A stretch of DNA of 64,000 bases from Actinomycetes bacterium (GCA_021786375.1 JAJYNL010000106.1:17575-81574), one strand, 5' to 3'; shown: positions 36,201 to 44,826, counted from the first letter of the stretch. Notes: generated by a model from the letters alone, not told the origin. A program made the numbers and translations.

Positions 36201-36612
36201 CGCGCTGAAGCTGCACGGCGGACCCGACGGCATCCAGAACCCTGAAGACCATAGGCAGGCCGATCACACCACCCCAGCCCTCGAGCAACGTCTGGGCGAA
36301 AGCGTGGATAGTTCCGATGCTGGCCGCGGGAAGTTGATCGATGGCCGCTTGATACAGTCCCGCGGCCGCCTCTGGCGCGCGCATCTTCCGCTCGAGCTCG
36401 CCACGGATCCGAACGCTCAACTCGTTGGCGGCGCGGCGCGTGAATGTGATCGCCGCGATCGCATCCATCGGGACTCCCGACTCAACCAGCGAGACGATCC
36501 TCGAGACCAGTGAGGTCGTCTTGCCGGTCCCGGCGCCGGCCATGACGAAGAGCGTGTTGGCGACATCGCTCGCGATTCGTGCACGATGCCGGCGATCCTC
36601 AGGCGTGGCCAT
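33244..36612 (-). CDS. AddA-like UvrD/RecB helicase–nuclease
   Basis: A 1,122-residue SF1 helicase with a C-terminal nuclease. Walker A is MAGAGTGKTT (residues 24-33), followed by ITFTRRAANELSVRI (motif Ia), VDEFQDTDPQQVRL (Walker B, about 370), FVGDPRQSIYRFRGA, and motif V/VI in MTIHAAKGLEFPVVIL and LLYVGATRARDHLVV. The C-terminus has a RecB-type PD-(D/E)XK core, LDAVIDMAYE followed by IVDYK. Together with the downstream-overlapping partner (36599 onward) it forms an AddAB/RecBCD-like end-processing complex for recombination and repair. The ATG at 36612 overlaps the end of the upstream gene by 14 bases. Confidence 0.9.
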   Translation of the reverse strand: MATPEDRRHRARIASDVANTLFVMAGAGTGKTTSLVSRIVSLVESGVPMDAIAAITFTRRAANELSVRIRGELERKMRAPEAAAGLYQAAIDQLPAASIGTIHAFAQTLLEGWGGVIGLPMVFRVLDAVGSAVQLQRAWASYVESALEGEESRTLFGWLADLDGGPKDIYELVATIDGADGARAGVQPYPDHQLPSAEEVLGEVLVLAERVAPLLFPSSHEALLAAGDSLAERLEELDDRARGLRRQAASGDVAGTLTELAATAARMKVGNLGKGATWLKAGADVKVTREEIKSAREDIEDLLARLGESVAAAAGRFAAEFVTSARAQRIASGQLNFDDLLWAAVELIGCADQGTLEEIRGRFRVILVDEFQDTDPQQVRLITTLTGVGETLDSLDGDLAPLFFVGDPRQSIYRFRGADVGTYLAAAGAIPTEKRVPLVVNFRSRREITAWVNGTFGELLEQNLPIAGAGLVADREPELKGPAVRLVRPGDDGELRTSGQRMRAEAQLAASAAQEVIDHGYEIEDAEGIRAARFGDIAILMPKRTGLDLLLTELERRGIPYTDSNTTLIYAEPLIRDLLAVLRAAARPLDSKALLDALMAPVLSVSAQDLHDFALPFGGLRDAAVAAWAGRHPSLPEAMTGPLELLGRLQSQRSSLDCGALTQMAIERMRLMEWAALEEGRDSVWRRLEEVAAEARSFAEEVSPSLHAYVDFVYRSGAENAKVTEADGADLEVDAVRIMTIHAAKGLEFPVVILTGMNGELGRAPKSPGLYRGVESLEVDVRSRIRTRGAEAARKREQQELSEEAVRLLYVGATRARDHLVVTIPAQLEAGSDQVGSDGQAGAVPGVSGGDFKCAYQLVAARSPLEAEALFAGGAVEAVATGASPAFEPPEPAAWLARRIQVVDAATPMPLVTATGLMAYVAQKRGDAEVAAEYAGGAGEEGLEVGRLVHRLLAQVDLSDPAAAVESARARLAREPAAPQVVRRALACLGVALGAPCVRAAVQPMREFHASVRLESGAMLDAVIDMAYEVADGLRIVDYKVVTSAGMARAEDRMRTYVVQGAVYQLALSRAAAPLPVVGTTFLFVSEDGYREIECPPSGPPATESLIGEYLASLRAGQAGMG

Positions 36613-39600
36613 CCTCCGCCCCTTCGGTCAGTGCGGCAAAACGCTCCCAGAACTCCCGTTCGATGGGAGCGCCGTGGTCGTCGCCGACCTCTCCTCCCAT
36701 GAGCGCCTTGGCAAGCAGCTTGCGCCTCCACGGGTTCTTGCCCGCCAGCGGATCGCAATATGAACAGCCAATCTGGTCGTCATTGTCGTGGGCCCCCGGC
36801 GGGAAGAGGCCCGCCTCCATGGCTGCGATTGCCGTGGAGGCCACCTCCTCCAACTCCGTCAAGTGGTTCGAGTCAACGTCCAGCGTTGAGTACCCCTTGC
36901 GCTCGGATATGAACCAGTACCAGCCCGTGATGGCAGCGGCCCCGGAGTCGAACTCGGAATCGGCAATTTCACCGACCAGCCAGGCGTACAGGGTCAGCTG
37001 CACTTTGTGTGGCTCGGGCCGATTGCCGACCGTATATCCCACCGATGAGCCGGTCTTGTAGTCAATCACGGCCAAGCCGCCGTCCCGGCGATCCAGCCGG
37101 TCGATCTTGCCCACCAGCCTCACGGCGGCGCTGCCTCCGTCCAGCGCCGTGCAGGTAAACATGCTCTCGAACTTTCGCTCAAGCGCGATGGTGCCGCCGC
37201 CTGAGGCGACAAATTGCGCGTCCATCTCCACGAAGCGCGCAACCTCCCGCTTGATGCGCGCCAAATCGCGTTCCAGCCAAAACCGTCTGGAACCAGATGC
37301 TGCCCGCATGCGCCTTCGGAGGATGGCCAGCTCTCCCTCGGCGATTTCCACGGCCGCCGCCCTTGCAGCAGGCAGGGCGTCCAATGAGGCATTGCCATTG
37401 CGGCGCACTACGGCCTCGAGAACCTTGTGGAGCAAAGTTCCCCGCTCGCGCGGATCCAGGGAGTGCTTGCTCTCCGGCTCGTCCAGCTCCTCGACACCGA
37501 GCACGCGCTCCCCGAAGTACCTGAAAGGACATCCAAGCCAGGACTCGACAGCCGTTGTGGAAATTCTTCGCGGTTCACCCCCCGGCAGGCGAACCCGCCC
37601 TGCCGCCCGCACTTGCTCGATGGGCAGGCGTGGCCGAAGCGTCGGGAGGAAGTGCAGCCGGCGCCCCTCCCCCAGCGTCGCTCCCGGCACATCGGGCCTT
37701 CCGAGCACGAGCGCCCTTCCGAGATCGGCGAGGGTACCCGCCGCGCCGGCCGACTCGGCCAGAAACGAACTGCGAGAGGCGATCGACCGATGCCGGGTGA
37801 GAATTCCATCTCGCTCGCATAAATTCCTGGCGAGCTGGATCGCCGGGGATGGGAAGAGCGCCTCCGCGCGCCTGCTCGCCGAGCGCGGCCGGCACAGGAG
37901 CGCACGCGACGCCAGCCTGAGTTGGGCATGGAAGACCCACTCGGAAAACACGGCCCGATCTGAGAGCGAGAGCAGCCCGGCCATGCGGCGTGCGCTCTCC
38001 GAAAGAAGACCTCGTGCGGGTCGGCGCGGATAACCCTGCGCATCCATGCCCAGCATCACCACCAGCTCGTAGGAGGCAGGAAGGTACGAGTCAATGGTCG
38101 CAATGCGCACACCGGCCGGGTCCGGCCTGGGCGAGAATGGGCGCTCAGCCAGAAGGTCAAGCGCCATAAAGAAAGCTTGCTCGCTAGGCACCTCGCCGAG
38201 CCCGTCGAGCACGCGAAGGGTGCGCAGCGAATTAACCAGTGGCGAGGAGCGGTCTTCGTGGCCACCGTCCGAATAGAGCAGAGGGAGGTCACGCTTCAGC
38301 TCGCCGTAGAGCCTGCGAGCGGCGAAGGCAACGCTCTCCCAACTCTCGCCGCCCAGGGCCTCCTCCAGGTTGGCGGCACTTTCCCGAAGCCCCCCAAGAT
38401 AGGCGGCCAGCCTCTTCAGCTCGCTGCGATCAGAACGCCGCCTCAGGTATCCCAGGAGCGGGGAGTCGTCCCCTTCAGCTCCCTCCTCCATGACTTCTGC
38501 CGCCCAGGCGAAAAGGTTTCCTGTCAGATCCGCAAGCCTGGTCAGCTCCTCGACCCTGGCCGAATCCAGCCCAAGCCTGGATTCGCCCAGCTCCACCAGC
38601 GAGGCCAGCTCCACCAGGTCGGCGCGCAATCCCGAGCGGGCGAAGCCCAGCGCACTGGAAAGCACGAGTACGGCACGGTCCCGCACGCCCGGCCTCGCCG
38701 GGATCGCGTTCACGGGAACCAGCGCACCGGCGAAAGCCGTCACCAGGCGTTCGACGTACTCGGCTTCATCGGAGACGAGGACGGCCATCTCCTCGAAGGC
38801 CACCCCCCGCTCGGCCGCCGCCAGAATTTCCCGGAGCGCCACCTCCACCTCGGTTGGACGATCCGGGCAATCGACGACGGTCAATTCAGGCCAGCCGGCA
38901 GGCCGGATCACGACGGAACCGCCGAGATCCGCGCCCGAGCGCGCACGCTGGTCCAAATTCGGGACCCCTACCTCCAGCTCGAGGACCCTTAGGGGAATCA
39001 TGCTCGCAAGGCGCTCGAAGAACGCCTTGGCCGAAGGGGGAATATTCACAAGGCTGAACAGAATGACCGACCCCATCTTGGCGACTCGCTCGGCCGCGCC
39101 TGCGGATTCGAGTCCACGCAGTGCGGCGGAGAACATCTCGGTTTCCAGTCCAACTCCTCGGCCGGCGGCCTGGCGCTGTACGCCCGCTCCAACGCGAAAC
39201 GCAAGGCGAGAGCGCGCGTCGAGAGGCCGCATTCCCGTCCAGTGGTCGTCGGGAGCCGCGGCGAGCTCGAAAATCGCCTGGGCGAGGGCGCCGACAAGGT
39301 TCGCGTCCATTCGCGGTGGAGGGCCTTCGGCCTCGGCCGGCCACTGCGCAAGGATCCGGGCCAGCTCGGTCCGAATCAGCGATTCCAGCTCGAACCCGGT
39401 AGCCGGGCGCCAGGAATCCTCTGGAAGAAGGCTGTCGGCGACTCTTCGCGCGAGATTGAGCGGAGTGGTGAAGTCGACCAGAAACAGCGCACCGGCCGCC
39501 TTGGTGAGCCGGCGGCGCAGAACGCTCCCGGCGGCGAGCGACGGAGCCACCACGGTGACAGGCGTGGCAGGTGACGCGCCTTTCAACTCCGCGATGGCGG

Positions 39601-39664
39601 CCGCAAGCACACTCAGTGCCGAATCCGCGCCTTCCGCCCGATCATTGCTGGACTCAGCAGCCAA
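36599..39664 (-). CDS. AddB-like PD-(D/E)XK nuclease subunit
   Basis: A 1,021-residue protein. The N-terminal 700 residues look like a degenerate helicase (no Walker A is visible), and the C-terminal part is a RecB-family nuclease with WLGCPFRYFGERVLG, RGTLLHKVLEAV, GKIDRLD and IDYKTGS. Typical AddB proteins have four cysteines for a 4Fe-4S cluster; here I see one in GCPFRYF and two in GCSYCDP, with no fourth nearby. Start is a TTG at 39664 preceded by AGGGGAGAGGG. It precedes and overlaps the AddA-like gene by 14 bases on the minus strand. Confidence 0.85.
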   Translation of the reverse strand: MAAESSNDRAEGADSALSVLAAAIAELKGASPATPVTVVAPSLAAGSVLRRRLTKAAGALFLVDFTTPLNLARRVADSLLPEDSWRPATGFELESLIRTELARILAQWPAEAEGPPPRMDANLVGALAQAIFELAAAPDDHWTGMRPLDARSRLAFRVGAGVQRQAAGRGVGLETEMFSAALRGLESAGAAERVAKMGSVILFSLVNIPPSAKAFFERLASMIPLRVLELEVGVPNLDQRARSGADLGGSVVIRPAGWPELTVVDCPDRPTEVEVALREILAAAERGVAFEEMAVLVSDEAEYVERLVTAFAGALVPVNAIPARPGVRDRAVLVLSSALGFARSGLRADLVELASLVELGESRLGLDSARVEELTRLADLTGNLFAWAAEVMEEGAEGDDSPLLGYLRRRSDRSELKRLAAYLGGLRESAANLEEALGGESWESVAFAARRLYGELKRDLPLLYSDGGHEDRSSPLVNSLRTLRVLDGLGEVPSEQAFFMALDLLAERPFSPRPDPAGVRIATIDSYLPASYELVVMLGMDAQGYPRRPARGLLSESARRMAGLLSLSDRAVFSEWVFHAQLRLASRALLCRPRSASRRAEALFPSPAIQLARNLCERDGILTRHRSIASRSSFLAESAGAAGTLADLGRALVLGRPDVPGATLGEGRRLHFLPTLRPRLPIEQVRAAGRVRLPGGEPRRISTTAVESWLGCPFRYFGERVLGVEELDEPESKHSLDPRERGTLLHKVLEAVVRRNGNASLDALPAARAAAVEIAEGELAILRRRMRAASGSRRFWLERDLARIKREVARFVEMDAQFVASGGGTIALERKFESMFTCTALDGGSAAVRLVGKIDRLDRRDGGLAVIDYKTGSSVGYTVGNRPEPHKVQLTLYAWLVGEIADSEFDSGAAAITGWYWFISERKGYSTLDVDSNHLTELEEVASTAIAAMEAGLFPPGAHDNDDQIGCSYCDPLAGKNPWRRKLLAKALMGGEVGDDHGAPIEREFWERFAALTEGAEDGHA

Positions 39665-39737
39665 CCCTCTCCCCTCAAGACGTCGGTTTCCTCCAGCGTG
39701 GCCTTATCCTACGACAGGCCTGCGACCTTCCGACGCT

Positions 39738-41024
39738 TCAAAGGGGGTATACGGCGCCATCGGAGCCGGCCAGCCAGTAGCCGCCACCGCTCGGAGTTCT
39801 TTGTATCGCGACCACCGGCGCGGGGAGCTGGGCGGCACCGGTGCTGCCGTAGAAGCCGGCGTCACCGAAGGTGAAGATGCCTCCGTCCTTGGCCACCAGC
39901 CAGTAGCCTTGCCCGTTCGGAGTTGACGCCATGCCCACTACCGGCTGGTTGAGCTTGGTACCGCCCATCGAGCCGAAGAATGGGGCATTGAATGAGAAAA
40001 CTCCGCCATCGGCTGCGACAAGCCAATAGCCACCCGTGGCCGGATCGGCTGCCATGCCGACGATGGGCTGATTGAGCTTGGTGCCGCCCATCGAGCCGTA
40101 GAAGCCGGCGTTACCGAAGGTGAAGATGCCTCCGTCCTTGGCCACCAGCCAGTAGCCTTGCCCGTTCGGAGTTGACGCCATGCCCACTACCGGCTGGTTG
40201 AGCGGGAACCCGCTCATAGAGCCGTAGGAGCCGGCGTCACCGGCGCTCGCGAGGAAGTCGGAGAGCTCTTGACTCCAGGTGAAGGCGTATCCTGAGGCGG
40301 GAAGCTGCGTGTCGGCAACGATGACCGTGCAGTAGGAGGCGAAATAGCCGGCTGCATTGAGCGCAACCGCGCCACCGGCATCGAGATTGGACAAACTCTG
40401 ATAAAGGATGGCGTCCCTATGTTGCCAGCAGCCGCTCGTGTTGGTGGTCGAGCAGCTCAGGTTTATCGAGGTACCGTTGGCATTCAGGCCGTCGTAATAC
40501 ATCCAGTCATACATGGCGGCAAGCGGGTTCACCTCGTTGCCGGCCCATATGGAGGAGCTGTAGACATAGCCCGGCGCAAGGGCGTCACCACCCTGGGCGG
40601 CACCTGTCTCGGCATAAGAGTTGAGCGAGGGGGACATGCCGGTCAGAGGGGCCAGACCCCGGACGGTACGTTCGAGATTCATCAGCACGAACATCTGCTC
40701 GGCGCCGGTCAGGAGCGAGAAGTTGACGGGCAGGACCATTGCCGGAAGCGACTCCTGCGCCCTGGCTTGGTTGATGTCGTAGAGAATCACCGAGATGCAG
40801 GCGCCGGACTCGTTGTAACTCCCTGCACCACATACACCGCCCCAGGCTTCGGCCGGCGGAATGTTGTAAGCGGGATTGTAGGGGGTGGTCGTCGATACCA
40901 GCCGAGTCCCCGACAGCTGCCTGGCAGGATTGGCACGGAGTGGACCAGCTACCACCAGAAGCGCGGCGATCCCCAGGACTGCGCCCAATAGGCGCCATGA
41001 TCTTTGCAGGGCCTTAAGCGGCAT
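39738..41024 (-). CDS. Secreted SCP/CAP-like protein with C-terminal YWLVAKDGG repeats
   Basis: A 428-residue exported protein. The signal peptide is the hydrophobic segment at residues 15-32. Residues 100-250 carry a CAP/SCP-like region (NLERTVRGLAPLTGMSP and an HRDAILYQ segment). The C-terminal 165 residues are four repeats of about 41 residues with the core GFYGSMGGTKLNQPVVGMAS and WLVAKDGGIFTFG, likely beta-propeller-like blades. Start at the ATG at 41024, with AGGGGGTCGG next to it; the longer frame to 41045 is less likely. An insertion sequence ends 64 bases upstream, so its promoter may be disturbed. Function unknown; surface or wall binding is inferred from repeats. Confidence 0.82.
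   Translation of the reverse strand: MPLKALQRSWRLLGAVLGIAALLVVAGPLRANPARQLSGTRLVSTTTPYNPAYNIPPAEAWGGVCGAGSYNESGACISVILYDINQARAQESLPAMVLPVNFSLLTGAEQMFVLMNLERTVRGLAPLTGMSPSLNSYAETGAAQGGDALAPGYVYSSSIWAGNEVNPLAAMYDWMYYDGLNANGTSINLSCSTTNTSGCWQHRDAILYQSLSNLDAGGAVALNAAGYFASYCTVIVADTQLPASGYAFTWSQELSDFLASAGDAGSYGSMSGFPLNQPVVGMASTPNGQGYWLVAKDGGIFTFGNAGFYGSMGGTKLNQPIVGMAADPATGGYWLVAADGGVFSFNAPFFGSMGGTKLNQPVVGMASTPNGQGYWLVAKDGGIFTFGDAGFYGSTGAAQLPAPVVAIQRTPSGGGYWLAGSDGAVYPL
39846..40203 (-). repeat. Duplicated 109-base block in the repeat region
   Basis: Two copies of a 109-base block, 39846-39954 and 40095-40203, are identical except for one base (C at 39863, T at 40112). Their offset is 249 bases, which equals two protein repeat units. 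The middle unit is more diverged, so copies one and three are the near-identical ones. This indicates a recent duplication or gene conversion within the repeat array. Confidence 0.9.
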
Positions 41025-41088
41025 CCGACCCCCTTGCGATTTCATCCCCGAATGGATTCCGATCAGGCTAGCGGCTCGAGCCCCCTAG

Positions 41089-41106
41089 CGGGACCTTCCT
41101 GGCTAG
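41089..41106. repeat. Left terminal inverted repeat of the IS
   Basis: 18 bases, starting CGGGACCTTCC; pairs with 42978-42995 with a single mismatch at position 7. Similarity continues imperfectly a further 10 or so bases inward with a gap. Confidence 0.85.
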
Positions 41107-41221
41107 CTGATCCGACGCCCTGAGATCCGACTTTGGCTGGATGTAGAAGTTCGCCTCTGACCAGGGATATTACAAGTTCTGGATGTTCTTGGCATTTGGT
41201 GTGCTACTGTAGTACCTAGAT

Positions 41222-42910
41222 ATGGCATATCTGATCGCCAAAAAGCAGGACGGGAAGTCCTACTACTACCTGGCGGAGTCCGCCAGGGTCAACGGCAAGC
41301 CCCGCATCGTCTCTCAGCGCTACCTGGGGAGTGCCGAGGAGGTGGCGGCCCGACTGGCCGAGGCGGGACCGGGCGAGCCCGATCGCAGTCACCACTTGGC
41401 TTTCGGAGATCTCGCAGCCGCCTGGTCGGTGATTGAACGCCTCGGCGTGGTAGGTATCGTCGACGACGTTGTGCGACGACGCCGAAGCGACGCCTCGGCG
41501 TCGGTGGGGACCTACTTCGCCCTGATGATCGCAAACCGGGTGGTCGCTCCTCGCTCTAAATTGGCGTTCGCGCAGTGGTGGGCGACCACCGCTGGCGAGC
41601 GCTGGGTAACCCTGGACCGGTCTGCCCTTGATCACCGGCGCTTCTTCGACGCGATGGATGCGATCTCTATAGATGAGCTCGTCGAGATTGAACGACGCAT
41701 CGTAGCGCGAGCAGTCGAGGTCTTCGGGATCGACTGCTCGGGGCTGGTGCTGGATATGACCAACTTCGCCACCTACATCGACTCGGCCAACGAACGCGCC
41801 CCGATCGCCCAGCGTGGCCATGCCAAGCAGAAGCGTACCGACCTGCGCCTGGTGGGACTGGGTCTTGTCGTTTCGGTTGACGGAGGAATCCCCCTCGTCT
41901 CTCACGCCTATGCCGGCAACCGTCCCGATGTTACGCAGTTCGGGCTCATGGTCGAGGAACTCGCCAGGCGTTTCAAAGAGCTCGCTGGCGAGACGGCCGA
42001 GCTCACTCTGGTATTTGACGCAGGACAGGACTCAGAAGCCAACCAGGCCAAGATCGCCGATAGCGCACTGCACTTCGTTGGGTCGTTACCACCGTCTGAT
42101 CACCCCGAACTCCTCGCGGTACCACCAGAGCGCTACCAACTCGTCGATGAGGCGGCCTTTGGCAGCCTCACAGCGTTTGAGACCCGCAAGACGGCGCTCG
42201 GCGCGCAGTACCGCCTGATTGTTACCCATTCGCAGAACCTCCACGACAAGCAGTCACGGGGCTTCGCCCAGACCGTGGCCAAGGCGACTCGCCAACTCAC
42301 AGAGATCCAAGCGCGCCTCCAGCGGGGAAGAACCAGAAAGGGCCGCGACGCCCTCGAAGCCGAGATCGCCGCGGTGCTGTCGCCCCGCTGGTGTGAGAGG
42401 GTCATCACCTGGAGCCTTACCGGGGAACACCCGGCGAGCTTGCGTCTCGAGTTCGCGCTCGACGAAGGGGCTCTAAGTGATCTCGAAGAGGAGATCTTTG
42501 GCAAGCGGGTGCTCTTCACCGACCAAGACCACTGGCCTATTGCCAGGGTGGTTGGTGCGTATCGCTCCCAGTCAGGCGTCGAAGCAGACTTTCGCCAGAT
42601 GAAGGATCCCAAGGTCGTAAGCTTCTCGCCGATGTTCCACTGGACCGACCAGAAGATCCGCGTACACGTTGCCTACTGCGTGATAGCCCTGGCGGTTTCT
42701 CGGCTCATGGTGCGTGAGGCCCGAAGAGCCGGGATGGTAATGAGTGTCAGGGAGCTGCTCTCGGCGCTCGCGGGCATCCAAGAGACGGTACTTCTCTATC
42801 AAGCAGAACGCGGACGTCCCCGTGCCAGGCGCATGCTCACCGAGATGGACTCGACCCAAACACAGCTCTACCAACTCTTTGGACTCGACGCCTATGCTCC
42901 TCGGCGATGA
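41222..42910 (+). CDS. IS1634-family transposase
   Basis: A 562-residue DDE transposase of the IS4 superfamily, IS1634 type. The N-terminal segment SYYYLAESARVNGKPRIVSQRYLG and the DMTNFATYI stretch (catalytic aspartate, about residue 180) are characteristic; the second aspartate is in LVFDAGQDSEANQ and the C-terminal glutamate in YRSQSGVEADFRQMKDP. The frame is intact with no stops or frameshift, so the element may be active. No strong ribosome site is seen before the ATG. Confidence 0.92.
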   Translation: MAYLIAKKQDGKSYYYLAESARVNGKPRIVSQRYLGSAEEVAARLAEAGPGEPDRSHHLAFGDLAAAWSVIERLGVVGIVDDVVRRRRSDASASVGTYFALMIANRVVAPRSKLAFAQWWATTAGERWVTLDRSALDHRRFFDAMDAISIDELVEIERRIVARAVEVFGIDCSGLVLDMTNFATYIDSANERAPIAQRGHAKQKRTDLRLVGLGLVVSVDGGIPLVSHAYAGNRPDVTQFGLMVEELARRFKELAGETAELTLVFDAGQDSEANQAKIADSALHFVGSLPPSDHPELLAVPPERYQLVDEAAFGSLTAFETRKTALGAQYRLIVTHSQNLHDKQSRGFAQTVAKATRQLTEIQARLQRGRTRKGRDALEAEIAAVLSPRWCERVITWSLTGEHPASLRLEFALDEGALSDLEEEIFGKRVLFTDQDHWPIARVVGAYRSQSGVEADFRQMKDPKVVSFSPMFHWTDQKIRVHVAYCVIALAVSRLMVREARRAGMVMSVRELLSALAGIQETVLLYQAERGRPRARRMLTEMDSTQTQLYQLFGLDAYAPRR

Positions 42911-42977
42911 CCTAGGTACTACACGATGTGGCCTTGGTTGTTACCGCTGAACTGGACTTTCGTGAGGTCGGCTCTAA

Positions 42978-42995
42978 CTAGCCAGGAAAGTCCCG
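42978..42995. repeat. Right terminal inverted repeat of the IS
   Basis: 18 bases; its reverse complement starts CGGGACTTTCC and matches the left end in 17 of 18 positions. Beyond it lie CTAG and an AT-rich sequence of the host. Confidence 0.85.
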
Positions 42996-43015
42996 CTAGC
43001 AATTATGGTTCGCGC

Positions 43016-43050
43016 AGCCCGGGGTGAATCTCCAAAATCGCCCCGGGGCT
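43016..43050. terminator. Hairpin downstream of serA
   Basis: Between the IS and the end of serA is an inverted repeat: AGCCCGGGG (43016-43024) and CCCCGGGGCT (43041-43050), pairing along nine bases with one bulge and a 16-base loop. It lies 20 bases past the serA stop and could end serA transcription. No T run follows, so confidence is moderate. Confidence 0.45.
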
Positions 43051-43070
43051 AGGTAGCTGGGCCACCCTTG

Positions 43071-44642
43071 TCACTCGGTGCAGGTGACCGCCTTCGCATA
43101 GATGATCCCGGGCGCCGCGGAGATCTCCGCCATCACCTCGGGCGTAGCCGCCGCCGAGAGGGAGAGCACCATGAGCGCGGTAGCGCCGTCATCGGAGGGG
43201 CCAACGGCCATGGAGGAGATGGAGTAGCCTGCATCCCCCAGGATCATCCCCACCAAGCCGATCTTTCCGGGGGCGTCGTCGTTGCGGACCACCAGCATGT
43301 ACTGTGCGGGCGGAATCTCCACCCTGTGGCCATCGATCATTACGATCCTGGCCTCCTTCGAGGCTCCAGCCACTGTGGCCGACACCTGGTGGTGGGTCGA
43401 GGTCAGCGTGAGCAGGCTGACGTAGTCCTTCGAGGTCTCGTTGAAGCTCTCGCGTACCTCGAGCCCTCGCTCCTCGGCGATCTGCGGGGCGTTCACGTAG
43501 GACACGGGCTCGTTGGTGCCGGCGCCGAAGATTCCCTTCAGGGCGGAGAGCTTTAGCAGCCGGGTGTCCCCTCCGGCCAGCTGCCCCTGATACTCGATCT
43601 CAACGCTTTCGGGGAGCCCGCCCTCGAGCGATCCCAGGAAGCGCCCGAGCGCCTCGGCGACGGCGAGATAGGGCTTCACCTGCTCGGGGACCTCGGCCGC
43701 ATTCACGTTCACGGCGAAAGGAACGAAGTCGCCGGCGAAGGCCAGACGAAGCTGCTCCGCGATGGTCACCCCCGCCTTGTCCTGGGCCTCGGCCGTGCTC
43801 GCTCCCAGGTGCGGGGTCACCACCACGTTGGGCAGTTCGAACAGGGGAGAGGTGGTGCAGGGCTCGCTCGCAAATACGTCGAGTGCGGCGCCACCGAGGC
43901 GTCCGGCGACGATTGCCTCGTAGAGGGCTTCCTCGTCGACGATCCCACCTCGGGCGACGTTGATGATCCTGGCGTTCGGCTTCGCCTTGGCGAGTGCTTC
44001 CTTGCCGATCAGGCCTGCGGTCTCCTTGCTCTTGGGCAGGTGGACGGTGACGAAGTCCGAGACGGTCATGAGCTCATTCAGGTCCATCATCTCCACGCCC
44101 ATCTGCTTGGCGCGCTCCTTGGCGATGTAGGGGTCGTAGGCGACCAGCTTCATGCCGAAGGCGAGCGCCCGCTGTGCGACGAGGGCGCCGATGCGTCCGA
44201 GGCCGACGATTCCAAGGACCTTGCCGTATAGCTCAACGCCTTCCCACTTGGAGCGCTCCCACTTCCCGTTCACCAGCGCCGCATGTGCTTGGGGCACGTT
44301 GCGCGCCTGGGCCAGGAGAAGTGCGACGGTGAGCTCGGCCGCAGAAAGGATGTTGGATTGTGGCGCGTTCACCACCATCACCCCCCTTTTTGTGGCATAA
44401 TTCACGTCCACGTTGTCCAGGCCGATACCGGCACGGCCGACCACTACCAAGTCAGTGGCCGCGTCGATTACCTCCTGGGTCACCTTGGTTGCGGAGCGGA
44501 TTATCAGCCCCTCGGCTCCGCGCACCGCACGGAGGAACTCCTCGGAAGAGAGGCCGAGCTGGACGTCCACGAGGTGGCCGTCTGCTCTGAGCAGGTCGAG
44601 CCCGCTCTCGGCTATCTCTTCGGTGACCAGAATCCTTGCCAT
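43071..44642 (-). CDS. serA: D-3-phosphoglycerate dehydrogenase SerA
   Basis: SerA performs the first step of serine synthesis, oxidising 3-phosphoglycerate with NAD+. The 523-residue protein has the NAD motif GIVGLGRIGALVAQRA, the catalytic residues in NVARGGIVDEEAL (Arg), GAALDVFASEP and HLGASTAEAQ (His), an intervening ASB domain, and a C-terminal ACT domain (DDAPGKIGLVGMILGDAGYSISSMAVG) that allows serine feedback in long-type enzymes. It is upstream of an IS and downstream of nothing on this strand. serC follows 1.8 kb away in the opposite orientation. Confidence 0.96.
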   Translation of the reverse strand: MARILVTEEIAESGLDLLRADGHLVDVQLGLSSEEFLRAVRGAEGLIIRSATKVTQEVIDAATDLVVVGRAGIGLDNVDVNYATKRGVMVVNAPQSNILSAAELTVALLLAQARNVPQAHAALVNGKWERSKWEGVELYGKVLGIVGLGRIGALVAQRALAFGMKLVAYDPYIAKERAKQMGVEMMDLNELMTVSDFVTVHLPKSKETAGLIGKEALAKAKPNARIINVARGGIVDEEALYEAIVAGRLGGAALDVFASEPCTTSPLFELPNVVVTPHLGASTAEAQDKAGVTIAEQLRLAFAGDFVPFAVNVNAAEVPEQVKPYLAVAEALGRFLGSLEGGLPESVEIEYQGQLAGGDTRLLKLSALKGIFGAGTNEPVSYVNAPQIAEERGLEVRESFNETSKDYVSLLTLTSTHHQVSATVAGASKEARIVMIDGHRVEIPPAQYMLVVRNDDAPGKIGLVGMILGDAGYSISSMAVGPSDDGATALMVLSLSAAATPEVMAEISAAPGIIYAKAVTCTE

Positions 44643-44770
44643 TTAATTCTCCCGGGGGCTAGGTCGTGTGCGCTAAATTCGGGCTGGTGGGGAGGCCCAA
44701 GCCGGGGACCTGACGCGGATTCCGGCTTTGACACCAGCCTAACTGACGAGGCGCGCTTGGCGGAAGGCAT

Positions 44771-44808
44771 GCTTGCCCTCCCGGGCCCGATGGCGCCTGC
44801 GGGCAAGC
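44771..44808 (+). promoter_or_regulatory. Long-arm hairpin before the DUF805 gene
   Basis: An exact 8-base inverted repeat, GCTTGCCC (44771-44778) and GGGCAAGC (44801-44808), spans 22 bases and lies 18 bases before the DUF805 start codon, just ahead of its GGAGGTGGG ribosome site. A leader-RNA structure or protein site could control translation; there is no other evidence. Confidence 0.4.
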
Positions 44809-44826
44809 TCGAAGACGGAGGTGGGT

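Larger units (their letters stand above)
41089..42995 (+). mobile_element. IS1634-family insertion sequence (complete)
   Basis: A 1,907-base element with one intact transposase gene and terminal inverted repeats. The left end (41089) reads CGGGACCTTCCTGGCTAG and the right end, read inward, CGGGACTTTCCTGGCTAG (17 of 18 match). CTAG flanks both ends directly (41085-41088 and 42996-42999). Because CTAG is palindromic it could be a 4-base target duplication or an extension of the repeats. The element separates the SCP-like gene from serA and ends 64 bases before the SCP-like start codon. Confidence 0.85.

Noticed and set aside
41076..41088. Longer target-site duplication of the IS
   Set aside because: Only CTAG is shared by both flanks and it is palindromic, so a larger duplication is not supported.
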